64,000 bases of DNA, from NCBI RefSeq assembly GCF_010614805.1, contig NZ_JAAFZC010000001.1, positions 1,900,001 to 1,964,000 of the forward strand, read 5' to 3'. The translations under genes and the position numbers were made by a program. Shown here one piece after another: positions 25,562 to 33,125 of this stretch (position 1 is the first letter of the stretch; each line of letters opens with the position of its first letter). Under the pieces are notes generated by a model. That model was not told where the DNA came from. It did not search any database and saw only the letters and a program-made list of their open reading frames with translations. The DNA is from Pseudooceanicola aestuarii. GTDB lineage: Bacteria; Pseudomonadota; Alphaproteobacteria; Rhodobacterales; Rhodobacteraceae.

Positions 25562-26551
25562 ATGTCAAATCGGATCACCAAATCCATCGCGGTCGCGGCC
25601 CTTGCGGCGATTTCCACCGTGTCTGCCAGCGCCATGGCCTTGGCGGCGGAATGGCGCGGCTGGAACATTCACGTTCAGGATTACCCCGTCTCGCACGGGA
25701 TGCAGGCCTTTGCCGACGAACTGGCCGACAAGACCGGGGGGGAGATCACGGCCAAGCTGTTTCACGGCGGGGTTCTGGGCTCGCAGCCCGATGCGATCGA
25801 ACAGGTGCGGCTGGGCGCCATCGACTTCGGCGTCTTCAGCCTGGGCCCGATGGGGCAGGTCGTGCCGGAGGCCAATGTCGTCTCCCTGCCGTTCATCTTC
25901 AAATCCGTCCCCGATATGTATCGCCTGATGGACGGAGAGGCCGGCGCCGCCCTGAACGCGGGGCTGGAGGCCAAGGGCATCATCGCCCTGGGATATTACG
26001 ATGCGGGCGCGCGCAGCTTCTACAATTCGCATAAGCCGATTTCGACGCCTGATGACGTCAAGGGGATGAAGGTCCGCGTGATGAACAACGACCTGTTCGT
26101 CGGCATGATCGAATCCATGGGGGGCAACGCCACGCCGATGGCCTTTGCCGAGGTCTATCAATCGCTGAAGACCGGCGTCGTGGACGGGGCGGAGAACAAC
26201 CCGCCGTCCTACGAATCCACCAACCATTTCGAGGTCGCGCCTTACTATTCCCTGTCTCAGCACCTGATCATCCCCGAATGCCTGTGCATGTCGAAACGGA
26301 CCTGGGACAAGCTGTCGGCGGAAGAGCAGGAGATCGTCCGCACCGCCGGCCGCAACAGCACCGAGCTGCAGCGCGAGCTGTGGCAGGAACGCGAGGCGGC
26401 CTCCATGCAGGTGGTGCGTGACGCGGGCGTCGAGGTGAACGAGGTCGCGGACAAGGCTGCGTTCCAGGCCGCGATGGACCCGGTCTACGAGGAATTCCTG
26501 GCGGCCAATCCCGACCTGGCCGACATGGTGGAGCTGTTCCGCGCCGATTGA
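25562..26551 (+). CDS. TRAP transporter periplasmic solute-binding protein (DctP family), second system
   Basis: A 329-residue secreted protein. I choose the ATG at 25562 (MSNRITKS), behind GTGGGAGG; an ATG 15 nt upstream overlaps that ribosome site. The signal peptide runs to about ALAA (residue 29). The mature protein starts EWRGWNIHVQDYPVSHGMQA and contains KGMKVRVMNNDLFVGMIESM with the anchoring Arg. It belongs to the DctP branch, whose known ligands include C4-dicarboxylates, uronates and aldonates. The enzymes around it make an aldonate or uronate the best guess. Confidence 0.93.
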   Translation: MSNRITKSIAVAALAAISTVSASAMALAAEWRGWNIHVQDYPVSHGMQAFADELADKTGGEITAKLFHGGVLGSQPDAIEQVRLGAIDFGVFSLGPMGQVVPEANVVSLPFIFKSVPDMYRLMDGEAGAALNAGLEAKGIIALGYYDAGARSFYNSHKPISTPDDVKGMKVRVMNNDLFVGMIESMGGNATPMAFAEVYQSLKTGVVDGAENNPPSYESTNHFEVAPYYSLSQHLIIPECLCMSKRTWDKLSAEEQEIVRTAGRNSTELQRELWQEREAASMQVVRDAGVEVNEVADKAAFQAAMDPVYEEFLAANPDLADMVELFRAD

Positions 26552-26579
26552 GGCGCGACAGTATTCGCAGGCCGATTGT

Positions 26580-26608
26580 CCGCGCCCCTGATCCTGTCAG
26601 GGGCGCGG
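26580..26608 (+). promoter_or_regulatory. Intercistronic stem-loop after the second TRAP binding-protein gene
   Basis: CCGCGCCCCTGA (26580-26591) pairs perfectly with TCAGGGGCGCGG (26597-26608) around a 5-nt loop, extendable by T-A at 26579/26609. It begins 28 nt after the stop and separates the binding-protein gene from its permease genes, as in the first TRAP operon. Confidence 0.75.
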
Positions 26609-26690
26609 ATGGCCGGGATCCGGCGCAGGCTTAGCAGGCAGGCGGATGGTCCGGGCGACGGCAGGACATTCCAACATCGGGGGGAACGGC

Positions 26691-27236
26691 ATGATGGGCC
26701 AAGGCAGAGACGCGGCAACATTGCATTGGGCGCACAGGGCGCAGGACGGGCTGGCCCGGCTGTGCATCTTCGTGACGGCGGTGGCGCTGGTGACATTGGT
26801 GGCGACTTTCGGCTGGCTGGTGTTCGGGCGCTACGTGCTGAACGTGACACCCACCTGGGTCGAGCAGCTGGCGCTGCTGCTGGTGTGCTACATCACCTTT
26901 TTGGGTGCCGGGGTGGGGATGCATGAACAGACCCACCTGGGCGTGACCGTGTTCCGGGACATGCTGCCCCGGCGGCCGCGCAAGGTGGCGCTGCTGGTGA
27001 TCGACGTGATTCTGGCGCTGTTCGGCCTGTGCATGTTGCTGACCAGCCTGCAATTGTTCCGCTTTGGCTGGGACACGCTGCTGCCGATGCTGGATATCCC
27101 CGAAAGCTTCCGAACCCTGTCCGCCGTGCTGTGCGGCGGGCTGATCCTGGTGTTCTGCGGGCTGCGCGCGATGCTGCGTCTGTCGGACATGGTCCGCGGC
27201 ACCAACCTTGTAATCGAGCGGGAAGAAGACATCTGA
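26691..27236 (+). CDS. TRAP transporter small membrane subunit (DctQ family), second system
   Basis: A 181-residue inner-membrane protein starting at the ATG pair at 26691/26694, behind GGGGGAA. Four hydrophobic segments are present (about 23-45, 58-78, 98-120 and 140-160). VFGRYVLNVTPTWVEQLALL is the diagnostic DctQ region, followed by GVGMHEQTHLGV. It ends 1 nt before the DctM gene. It works with the 25562 and 27238 products. Confidence 0.91.
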   Translation: MMGQGRDAATLHWAHRAQDGLARLCIFVTAVALVTLVATFGWLVFGRYVLNVTPTWVEQLALLLVCYITFLGAGVGMHEQTHLGVTVFRDMLPRRPRKVALLVIDVILALFGLCMLLTSLQLFRFGWDTLLPMLDIPESFRTLSAVLCGGLILVFCGLRAMLRLSDMVRGTNLVIEREEDI

Positions 27237-27237
27237 C

Positions 27238-28518
27238 ATGGGGCTTGCACTACTTCTGGGCGTATTCGCCGCAACCGTGGTCCTGGGTGTGCCGGTGGCC
27301 TTTGCCATGGGCATCTCGGCGCTGGCGGCCTTCTGGTACGAAGGCTTCCCGATCCTGATCACCTTTCAACGCGCCGTTTCCGGCGTGTCGGTCTTCTCGC
27401 TGCTGGCGATCCCCTTCTTCGTCTTTGCGGGCGAATTGATGCTGCATGGCGGCATCGCGATCCGGCTGGTGCGGTTCGCGCAGGCGCTGGTGGGGCATGT
27501 GCGGGGCGGTCTGGCCTCGGTCAACATCTTCTCCTCCATGTTGTTCGGCGGCATCTCCGGCTCGGCCATCGCCGATATCTCTGCTCTGGGCTCCCTGCTG
27601 ATCCCGGTGATGAAGGAACGCGGCTACCGGCCCGATTACGCGGTCAACGTGACGGTGACCTCCTCCATCGCGGGGATCGTCATCCCGCCCAGTCACAACA
27701 TGATCATCTTCGCCGTGGCGGCGGGGGGCGGCATCTCGATATCCAAGCTGTTCCTGGCCGGGGTCGTGCCGGGGCTGCTGATGTGTGCCTGCCTGGCGAC
27801 GGCGGCCTATGTCATTGCGCTGAAGCACAAGTACCCGGCGGAACCCTTCCCCGGCTGGGCCGCGGTGGGGCGGTCGGCGGTGGCCGCCGTGCCGGGGCTG
27901 ATCACGGCGGTGATCATTGTGGGCGGTGTGCTGTCTGGCGTGTTCACGGTGACGGAATCCGGCGCCTTCGGGGCGATCTACGCGCTGCTTCTGACGGCGA
28001 TCTGCTACCGCACCCTGTCCTGGCCGGCTTTTGTGCTGTCGGTGACATCGGCTGTGCGGACCACGGCGATGGTGATGATTCTCATCGCCTTTGCCAGCTC
28101 CTTTGCCTATCTGTTGGCGCTGTACCAGGTGCCGGACAGGCTGGGTGCGCTGCTGATCGGCGTGTCGGAGAACAAATACGTCATCCTGTTGATGATCAAT
28201 CTGATCCTGCTGATGCTGGGGATGATCATGGACATGGCGGCGCTGATCCTGATCTGCACCCCGATCTTCCTGCCGATCGCCAAAGGGCTGGGCATGGATC
28301 CGACGCAGTTCGGCATCATGATGCTGATCAACCTGGGCCTGGGGCTGTGCACGCCGCCGGTGGGGACTTGCCTGTTCGTCGGCTGTGCCGTGGGCAAGAT
28401 CCGGATCGAGCAGGCCTTGCGCACGATCTGGCCCTTCTACCTGGCGTTGTTGCTGGCACTGATCCTGATCACCTATGTCCCGGCCTTCTCCCTGTGGCTG
28501 CCCTCTCTCCTGGGGTAG
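27238..28518 (+). CDS. TRAP transporter large permease (DctM family), second system
   Basis: A 426-residue polytopic permease. Diagnostic stretches include FAGELMLHGGIAIRLVRFAQ, SSMLFGGISGSAIADISALG and, near the end, INLGLGLCTPPVGTCLFVGC. It is a sodium-coupled importer with the preceding DctQ and DctP proteins. Three transport genes are co-directional and are followed by a hairpin at 28539-28566. The downstream SDR gene is convergent. Confidence 0.94.
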   Translation: MGLALLLGVFAATVVLGVPVAFAMGISALAAFWYEGFPILITFQRAVSGVSVFSLLAIPFFVFAGELMLHGGIAIRLVRFAQALVGHVRGGLASVNIFSSMLFGGISGSAIADISALGSLLIPVMKERGYRPDYAVNVTVTSSIAGIVIPPSHNMIIFAVAAGGGISISKLFLAGVVPGLLMCACLATAAYVIALKHKYPAEPFPGWAAVGRSAVAAVPGLITAVIIVGGVLSGVFTVTESGAFGAIYALLLTAICYRTLSWPAFVLSVTSAVRTTAMVMILIAFASSFAYLLALYQVPDRLGALLIGVSENKYVILLMINLILLMLGMIMDMAALILICTPIFLPIAKGLGMDPTQFGIMMLINLGLGLCTPPVGTCLFVGCAVGKIRIEQALRTIWPFYLALLLALILITYVPAFSLWLPSLLG

Positions 28519-28538
28519 GGGGTCGAGGCCGATGGCAG

Positions 28539-28566
28539 ACGGGCCGTTCCTCCGGGGGCGGCCCGT
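28539..28566 (+). terminator. Terminator-like hairpin of the second TRAP operon
   Basis: ACGGGCC (28539-28545) pairs with GGCCCGT (28560-28566); the stem extends inward through G-C and G-U pairs to a small loop. It lies 20 nt after the DctM stop and is followed by TTCG. Confidence 0.5.
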
Positions 28567-28625
28567 TCGCCCCTGACGCGCCGGGCGACGTCTTCCGCAA
28601 AAGAGGGACGCCGCGTCACAAGAAA

Positions 28626-28649
28626 GGGCGGCCCCCGAAGGGACCGCCC
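28626..28649 (-). terminator. Terminator of the minus-strand SDR gene
   Basis: GGGCGG (28626-28631) and CCGCCC (28644-28649) form the outer stem and CCC/GGG the inner stem around a CGAA loop. Read on the minus strand, the hairpin is followed by CTTTCTT. It lies about 27 nt past the SDR stop. Confidence 0.55.
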
Positions 28650-28675
28650 GACTGGCGCGAGATCAGCCCGAGGGA

Positions 28676-29422
28676 TCAAGAGAACAGCACACCGCCGTTG
28701 ATGTCCACGTTCGCGCCGGTGATGAAGGACGCATCGGGCGAGGCCAGGAAAACGGCGGCACGGGCAACCTCTTCGGAGCGGCCCTCACGCTTCAGCGGGG
28801 TGATGCCGGCGACGTGCTGGCGCACCGCGTCCTTGGTGAAGATGTTATGAAAATCCGTGTCGATCATGCCGGGGCACAGCGCGTTGACGCGGATGTCCGG
28901 GCCCAGCTCCTTGGCCAGGCCACGCGTCAGCGTCATCAGCGCACCCTTGGAGGCGCCATAGGCCGCCGCCCCCGGTCCGCCGCCGTCCCGCCCGGCCTGC
29001 GAGGCGATGGAGACGATGCTGGATCCCGCGCCCATGTGCGGCAGGCATTCACGCGCAATCAGGACAAAAGACGTCAGGTTCACATCCATCACCGCGTTCC
29101 AGTGATCCAGCGTCATTTCCGCCAGCGGAACCCGTGCCAGCAATCCGCCGGTGACATGCAGCAAGCTGTCCACCCGGCCCCATTCCGCGACAGTACGGGC
29201 GACCAGGGCCTTGACGTCGTCTTCCCGGGTGAGGTCGCCTTGCAGGGCGAAGGCATCGCCGCCGGCGGCCTTGATCTCGGCCACTGCGCTGTCGGCGCCG
29301 GCGGCGCTGGCGTGGTAATTGATCGCGACGCGGGCGCCCTGGGCCGCCAGCTCCATCACGCAGGCCCGTCCGATATCCCGCCCGCCACCGGTGACAACGG
29401 CAATTTTATCTTGGAACTTCAT
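28676..29422 (-). CDS. Short-chain dehydrogenase/reductase (SDR)
   Basis: A 248-residue classical SDR starting at the ATG at 29422, behind AGGAGAAAG. Elements seen are the coenzyme motif VVTGGGRDIGRA (TGxxxxxG; the Asp replaces the common Gly), the NVTG-type motif, here HVTGG instead of NNAG, the catalytic Ser in SIVSIASQAG and YGASKGA (Tyr and Lys). It is the product of a single-gene unit facing the TRAP operon and divergent from the RraA-like gene, with ATTTGTAAT sites in between. It probably oxidises a sugar or sugar acid in the same pathway. Confidence 0.89.
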   Translation of the reverse strand: MKFQDKIAVVTGGGRDIGRACVMELAAQGARVAINYHASAAGADSAVAEIKAAGGDAFALQGDLTREDDVKALVARTVAEWGRVDSLLHVTGGLLARVPLAEMTLDHWNAVMDVNLTSFVLIARECLPHMGAGSSIVSIASQAGRDGGGPGAAAYGASKGALMTLTRGLAKELGPDIRVNALCPGMIDTDFHNIFTKDAVRQHVAGITPLKREGRSEEVARAAVFLASPDASFITGANVDINGGVLFS

Positions 29423-29520
29423 TGCTTTCTCCTGTTTTTGCATGGGCACTGACGCGGCCCGGCGCCGTGCGACCTGCGGTCCTGTTGCAGGAGTGGTAGC
29501 CAAGGGCGCCCTCGGATTCA

Positions 29521-29559
29521 ATGCAAATATTTACAAATAAATCGCAAAGATTACAAATT
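29521..29559. promoter_or_regulatory. Cluster of TTGTAA half-sites upstream of the SDR gene (sites B1, B2)
   Basis: Read on the minus strand, ATTTGTAAT-like cores lie at 29529-29539 (TATTTGTAAAT) and 29549-29559 (AATTTGTAATC), exactly 20 bp apart. Related half-sites at 29521 (ATGCAA) and 29542 (TCGCAA) fall close to the 10-bp period. All are about 100-140 nt upstream of the SDR start. Confidence 0.5.
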
Positions 29560-29649
29560 TTCACCCAGGCCGACCACCGCTTATTCCGCCACGGGCGCTG
29601 CGCGGTCAGCCGGTGGCGGCCCGGCTTTCCGGCTTCAAGATATGGAAAA

Positions 29650-29668
29650 TTACAACATTTGACAAATT
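29650..29668. promoter_or_regulatory. TTGTAA direct repeat upstream of the RraA-like gene (site C)
   Basis: TTACAA (29650-29655) and TGACAA (29660-29665) repeat with a 10-bp period. The second lies in AATTTGTCAAA (minus strand, 29658-29668) and touches the dyad ACAA-A-TTGT. It is 79 nt before the RraA-like start. Confidence 0.45.
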
Positions 29669-29746
29669 GTGCGCCGCGACCTAAGCAAGAGCCAGCACCA
29701 CCGGCACAGGGCTCTGGCGATGCGAAGGTATTGGAAAGGCGGCGTG

Positions 29747-30463
29747 ATGACGGAACTCAGCCAGGCAACCCGGGACAAGTTGATGGGGGTCAGTACCGCC
29801 ACGCTGACCACCGCCTTGTTCAAGCGCGGCTTTCGCAACATCTACCTTCAGGGCATCCACCGGCTGAACCCCGGTGCGAATATGGTCGGCTATGCCTACA
29901 CCCTGCGTTACATCCCCGCGCGCGAAGACCTGGACGGGCTGGAGTCCTTTGCCGACCGCGAGAACCCGCAGCGCAAGGGGGTGGAGGAATGTCCCCCCGG
30001 CGCGGTCTTCGTCATCGACTCGCGGCAGGATGCCTCCGCTGCGTCGGCGGGCTGCATCCTGGCCACACGGCTGCAGACCTTGGGCTGCCAGGGGATCGTC
30101 ACCGATGGCGGGTTCCGCGATACGCCGGAGATTTCGGGCCTGGCGATGCCGGCCTATCACAACCGGCCCAGCGCCCCGACCAACCTGACCAAACATCATG
30201 CCGTGGCGATCAACGACCCCATCGCCTGCGGCGGCGTGTCGGTGTTTCCCGGCGACGTCATCGTCGGCGATGACGAAGGCGTGGTCTGCATTCCCGCCCA
30301 TCTGGCAGACCGTGTCGCGGATGAAGCGATTGAAATGACAGTGTTTGAAGATTTTGTTATGGAGATGGTCCAGAATGGTGCATCGACCTTCGGCCTATAT
30401 CCGCCGACCGATCCGCAATCAAAGGACAAGTTCGCCGCGTGGAGACAAGCAAACCGAAGATGA
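29747..30463 (+). CDS. RraA-like/4-hydroxy-4-methyl-2-oxoglutarate aldolase family protein
   Basis: A 238-residue protein; the ATG at 29747 with GGAAAGG upstream is chosen over one at 29720. The fold signature of RraA/HMG aldolases is clear: DGLESFADRENPQRKGVEEC, then GCIL with the Arg, then GIVTDGGFRDTPEI, where Arg and Asp bind substrate and metal, and later GVSVFPGDVIVGDDEGV. In catabolic clusters this family cleaves 2-oxo acids (retro-aldol, releasing pyruvate) or acts as an oxaloacetate decarboxylase. RNase E inhibition is unlikely in this context. It overlaps the GntR regulator gene. Confidence 0.87.
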   Translation: MTELSQATRDKLMGVSTATLTTALFKRGFRNIYLQGIHRLNPGANMVGYAYTLRYIPAREDLDGLESFADRENPQRKGVEECPPGAVFVIDSRQDASAASAGCILATRLQTLGCQGIVTDGGFRDTPEISGLAMPAYHNRPSAPTNLTKHHAVAINDPIACGGVSVFPGDVIVGDDEGVVCIPAHLADRVADEAIEMTVFEDFVMEMVQNGASTFGLYPPTDPQSKDKFAAWRQANRR

Positions 30464-31185
30464 CCTCGCCCAAGACCTCTCCCGTGCGGCGATCCTCGCG
30501 GGATCGGACCCTGTCGGACCAGGTTTATGAACGGATTCTCGGCATGATCGTCGAAGGGCGCATTCCCGTCGGGGAAAAACTGCCGACCGAACATGTTCTC
30601 AGCGATCAATTGCAGGTGTCGCGCCCGGTGTTGCGGCAGGCGCTGAAGCAGCTGCGCGAGGACGGGGTGATCGTGTCGCGGCAGGGCTCCGGCTCCTATG
30701 TGCAGCGCCGCCCGGACGAGGCGATCCTGGATTTCGCACCGGTGGGATCCATCGCCGACATCCAGCGGACCTTCGAATTCCGCGCCGCGATCGAGGGGGA
30801 GGCGGCGCTGATCGCCGCGACCCGCCGCACGGACAAGGACCTGGCCCATATCCGTGCCGCCCTGGAGGAGCTAGACCGCTGTGTTCGGGAAGGTGAGTTG
30901 GGCGTCGATGCGGACGAGGCCTTTCACGTCGCGATCTGCATGGCCTCGGACAACAAGTACTTCCTGGCGGCCCGGCGGTCGATGAAACCAAATATCCTGA
31001 CCGGGATGAACCTGACGCGGAACCTGTCCCTGACCAAGCCGCAGGAGCGGCTGGAACTGGTGCAGAAGGAGCATTACGCGATCTACGACGCCATCCTGGC
31101 CGGCGATCCGGTCGCCGCGCGGGCCACCATGCGCATCCACGTCGAGAACGCCCGCAACCGGGTGTTCGAAGGCGCGGAGCTCTAG
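30460..31185 (+). CDS. GntR-family transcriptional regulator, FadR subfamily (FCD domain)
   Basis: About 241 residues from the ATG at 30460 (ATGA overlap with the RraA-like gene); a GTG at 30439 with AAGGA upstream would add seven residues and is a real alternative. The N-terminal winged helix contains RTLSDQVYERILGMIVEGRI and LSDQLQVSRPVLRQALKQL. An all-helical FCD domain follows, with metal/ligand residues in VDADEAFHVAICMAS and IHVENARNRVF. It sits in the middle of the sugar-acid block and is the natural candidate to bind the ATTTGTAAT sites that recur there. A sugar acid or keto acid would be a likely effector. Confidence 0.9.
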   Translation: MTSPKTSPVRRSSRDRTLSDQVYERILGMIVEGRIPVGEKLPTEHVLSDQLQVSRPVLRQALKQLREDGVIVSRQGSGSYVQRRPDEAILDFAPVGSIADIQRTFEFRAAIEGEAALIAATRRTDKDLAHIRAALEELDRCVREGELGVDADEAFHVAICMASDNKYFLAARRSMKPNILTGMNLTRNLSLTKPQERLELVQKEHYAIYDAILAGDPVAARATMRIHVENARNRVFEGAEL

Positions 31186-31225
31186 GGGCGGGGCGGTCTG
31201 TCGGTGTCTGGCCGAGGGTCGGGAA

Positions 31226-31244
31226 AATTTGTAATAATTCGTAA
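31226..31244. promoter_or_regulatory. TTGTAA direct repeat/ATTTGTAAT operator candidate (site D)
   Basis: AATTTGTAATA (31226-31236) with TTGTAA (31229-31234) and TCGTAA (31239-31244) spaced by 10 bp. It lies between the GntR gene and the sugar-kinase gene, 87 nt before the latter's start. Confidence 0.5.
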
Positions 31245-31330
31245 TGTGGCCGGGTGGCGCGGGGCGGGATCGCCGGCCTGTGGCCACGCTCGGGACATCA
31301 GGGAACAGAACGGCAAGGACGGGGGCGCGC

Positions 31331-32317
31331 ATGAACTCTTTTCTCGGCATCGGCGAATGCATGGTCGAATTGTCCCCAACGGCGCCGGGCCGGTTGGACC
31401 AGGGCTTTGCCGGGGATGTGCTGAATACGCTATGGTACGCCCGCGCGCACCTGCCGGCTGCGCGGGAGGTCGGGTTTCACTCCGGCTTTGGCAGCGATCC
31501 GCTGTCGCTCGGGATGAAGGCGTTCATCGGCGCAGCCGGGATCGCCTGCGACCCGTCTCCCACCATCGCTGAGCGTCTGCCCGGCCTCTACATGATCCAT
31601 CTGGACGGGGCCGAACGCAGCTTCAGCTATTGGCGGGACATGTCCGCCGCGCGGATGCTGATGCGGGAGGCAGACCTGTTGTGGCAGCGTGTCGCGGGGG
31701 CAGAGATGGTGTTCCTGTCGGGGATCACCCTGGCGATCCTGCCGCCCGAGGATTGCGCCGCCCTGCTGGACGGGCTGCGCCGCCACCTGCGCCCCGGCGC
31801 GCGCATCGCCTTTGATCCCAACATCCGGCCCCGGCTATGGCCTGATCACCAGCGGATGTTGCGGGTGATCGAACAGGCGGCGGCGCTGTCGGATATCGTG
31901 CTGCCCAGCTTCGAGGACGAACATGGGTGGTTCGGCGATCCCACGCCAGAGGCGACGCTGCGGCGCTATCATGCGCTTGGCGCCGGGCAGGTGGTGGTGA
32001 AGAACGGGGCGGAGCCGACGCTGACGCTGGGCGCACAGGGCATCACGCGGCACCCGGTACCGCCTGTGGCCGGGCTGGTCGATACGACGGCGGCGGGCGA
32101 TTCCTTCAACGGGGCCTACCTGGCCTGCCTGCTGCGCGGTGCGCCCGAGGCGGAGGCCGTCGCCGCCGCGCAGCATTGCGCCGGCCAGGTGGTCAGCCGC
32201 CGCGGCGCACTGATCCCGTTCGATCAACTGGGACAGGGGGCCGCGACCGCTCCAGGCGAACCGGCTGCCCGGCGCGATGCGACAGCCCCGGCCCCACGCC
32301 CGCGCCCGGCGTCCTAG
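31331..32317 (+). CDS. kdgK: PfkB-family sugar kinase, probable 2-keto-3-deoxygluconate kinase
   Basis: A 328-residue ribokinase-fold enzyme starting at the ATG at 31331 (MNSFLGIGECMVELS). The substrate-side GFAGDVLNTLWYARA, the adenine-side NIRPRLW and the anion-hole motif DTTAAGDSFNG (catalytic D257) are intact. The GIGECMVELS start and the GDVLNTL segment fit 2-keto-3-deoxygluconate kinases better than ribokinase or fructokinase. With the dehydratase and aldolase nearby it would phosphorylate the 2-keto-3-deoxy acid before cleavage. The C-terminal 25 residues are an Ala/Pro/Arg-rich tail, possibly non-functional. The gene is convergent with the DsbA-like gene 4 nt away. Confidence 0.83.
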   Translation: MNSFLGIGECMVELSPTAPGRLDQGFAGDVLNTLWYARAHLPAAREVGFHSGFGSDPLSLGMKAFIGAAGIACDPSPTIAERLPGLYMIHLDGAERSFSYWRDMSAARMLMREADLLWQRVAGAEMVFLSGITLAILPPEDCAALLDGLRRHLRPGARIAFDPNIRPRLWPDHQRMLRVIEQAAALSDIVLPSFEDEHGWFGDPTPEATLRRYHALGAGQVVVKNGAEPTLTLGAQGITRHPVPPVAGLVDTTAAGDSFNGAYLACLLRGAPEAEAVAAAQHCAGQVVSRRGALIPFDQLGQGAATAPGEPAARRDATAPAPRPRPAS

Positions 32318-32321
32318 CTGC

Positions 32322-32981
32322 TCAGGCGTCGGCCTTGGCCTTTTCCTTGCTCAGATGCTCCAGCACGCGGGTGTAGTTCTCCACTCCCTGTGCACCGGTC
32401 ACCAGGTGCTGGCTGTCGAACACGACCGACGGCACGCTGCGCACGCCCTGGCGGGTCCAGAACGCTTCGTGTTCGCGCACCGTCTCGGCAAAGCGGGCGT
32501 CTTCGAGAACGGCCAGCGCCTCCGCCCGGTCCAGCCCGGTTTCGCCTGCCACATCGGCCAGTACCTGTGGGTCCGACAGGTTGCGCTGGTGGGTGAAATG
32601 GGCGGCGAACAGCGCCTGTTTCAGCTCGTGCCGCCGCCCCTGTTCGCCGGCCCAATGCAGCAGTTGATGGGTGGCAAAGGTGTTGTGCATCCGCATGTCC
32701 GCGCCCATGGCGAATTCGAAGTCCAACTCGGCCCCCATGGCGGCCATCTGGGCGCGGTTCTGCGCCGACTGCTCGGGGGTGGCGCCGTATTTCTCGGCGA
32801 TATGCTCACGCATGTTCTGGCCTTCGGCGGGCATTTCGGGGTTCAGTTCGAACGGGTGCCAGTGGATTTCGTGCGGGGTGCCGGTGGCCTCCAGCGCCCG
32901 GGCCAGCTGGCGGTAGCCGATGATGCACCAGGGGCACATCACGTCGGAGATGATGTCGATACGAAGCGGGGTGTCGGTCAT
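32322..32981 (-). CDS. DsbA-family oxidoreductase (FrnE-like)
   Basis: A 219-residue thioredoxin-fold protein starting at the ATG at 32981, behind AAGGAA. The active site is C16-P-W-C19 in ISDVMCPWCIIGYRQL, with the cis-Pro in GVRSVPSVVFDSQHLV. There is no signal peptide, so it is cytoplasmic, like FrnE of Deinococcus and polyketide-cluster homologues rather than periplasmic DsbA. Likely roles are disulfide or 2-hydroxychromene-type isomerase chemistry or oxidative-stress protection. It diverges from the dienoyl-CoA-reductase-like gene at 33126. Confidence 0.88.
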   Translation of the reverse strand: MTDTPLRIDIISDVMCPWCIIGYRQLARALEATGTPHEIHWHPFELNPEMPAEGQNMREHIAEKYGATPEQSAQNRAQMAAMGAELDFEFAMGADMRMHNTFATHQLLHWAGEQGRRHELKQALFAAHFTHQRNLSDPQVLADVAGETGLDRAEALAVLEDARFAETVREHEAFWTRQGVRSVPSVVFDSQHLVTGAQGVENYTRVLEHLSKEKAKADA

Positions 32982-33125
32982 GATGTTCCTTTCCGGGTTG
33001 CCTACAGATGTAAGGATCTTGAGCGTCCACTCAAGCCCTGGCTCTGAAGGTGTCAATTGAAACATGTTGCAAAACCCGCCTGTCGGGATATTGTGCGCAT
33101 AGTTGCATAAAGCAGGAGCCAGGCC

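Larger units (their letters stand above)
29423..29746. other. Divergent regulatory region between the SDR and RraA-like genes
   Basis: This 324-nt AT-richer stretch holds no gene that I can support. Its content is regulatory: the half-site cluster at 29521-29559, the direct repeat at 29650-29668 and presumably two divergent promoters. Confidence 0.6.

Noticed and set aside
29747..30463. Calling the RraA-like protein an RNase E inhibitor
   Set aside because: It lies in a catabolic cluster and carries the GFRD metal/substrate motif of aldolases; RNase regulation is unlikely.
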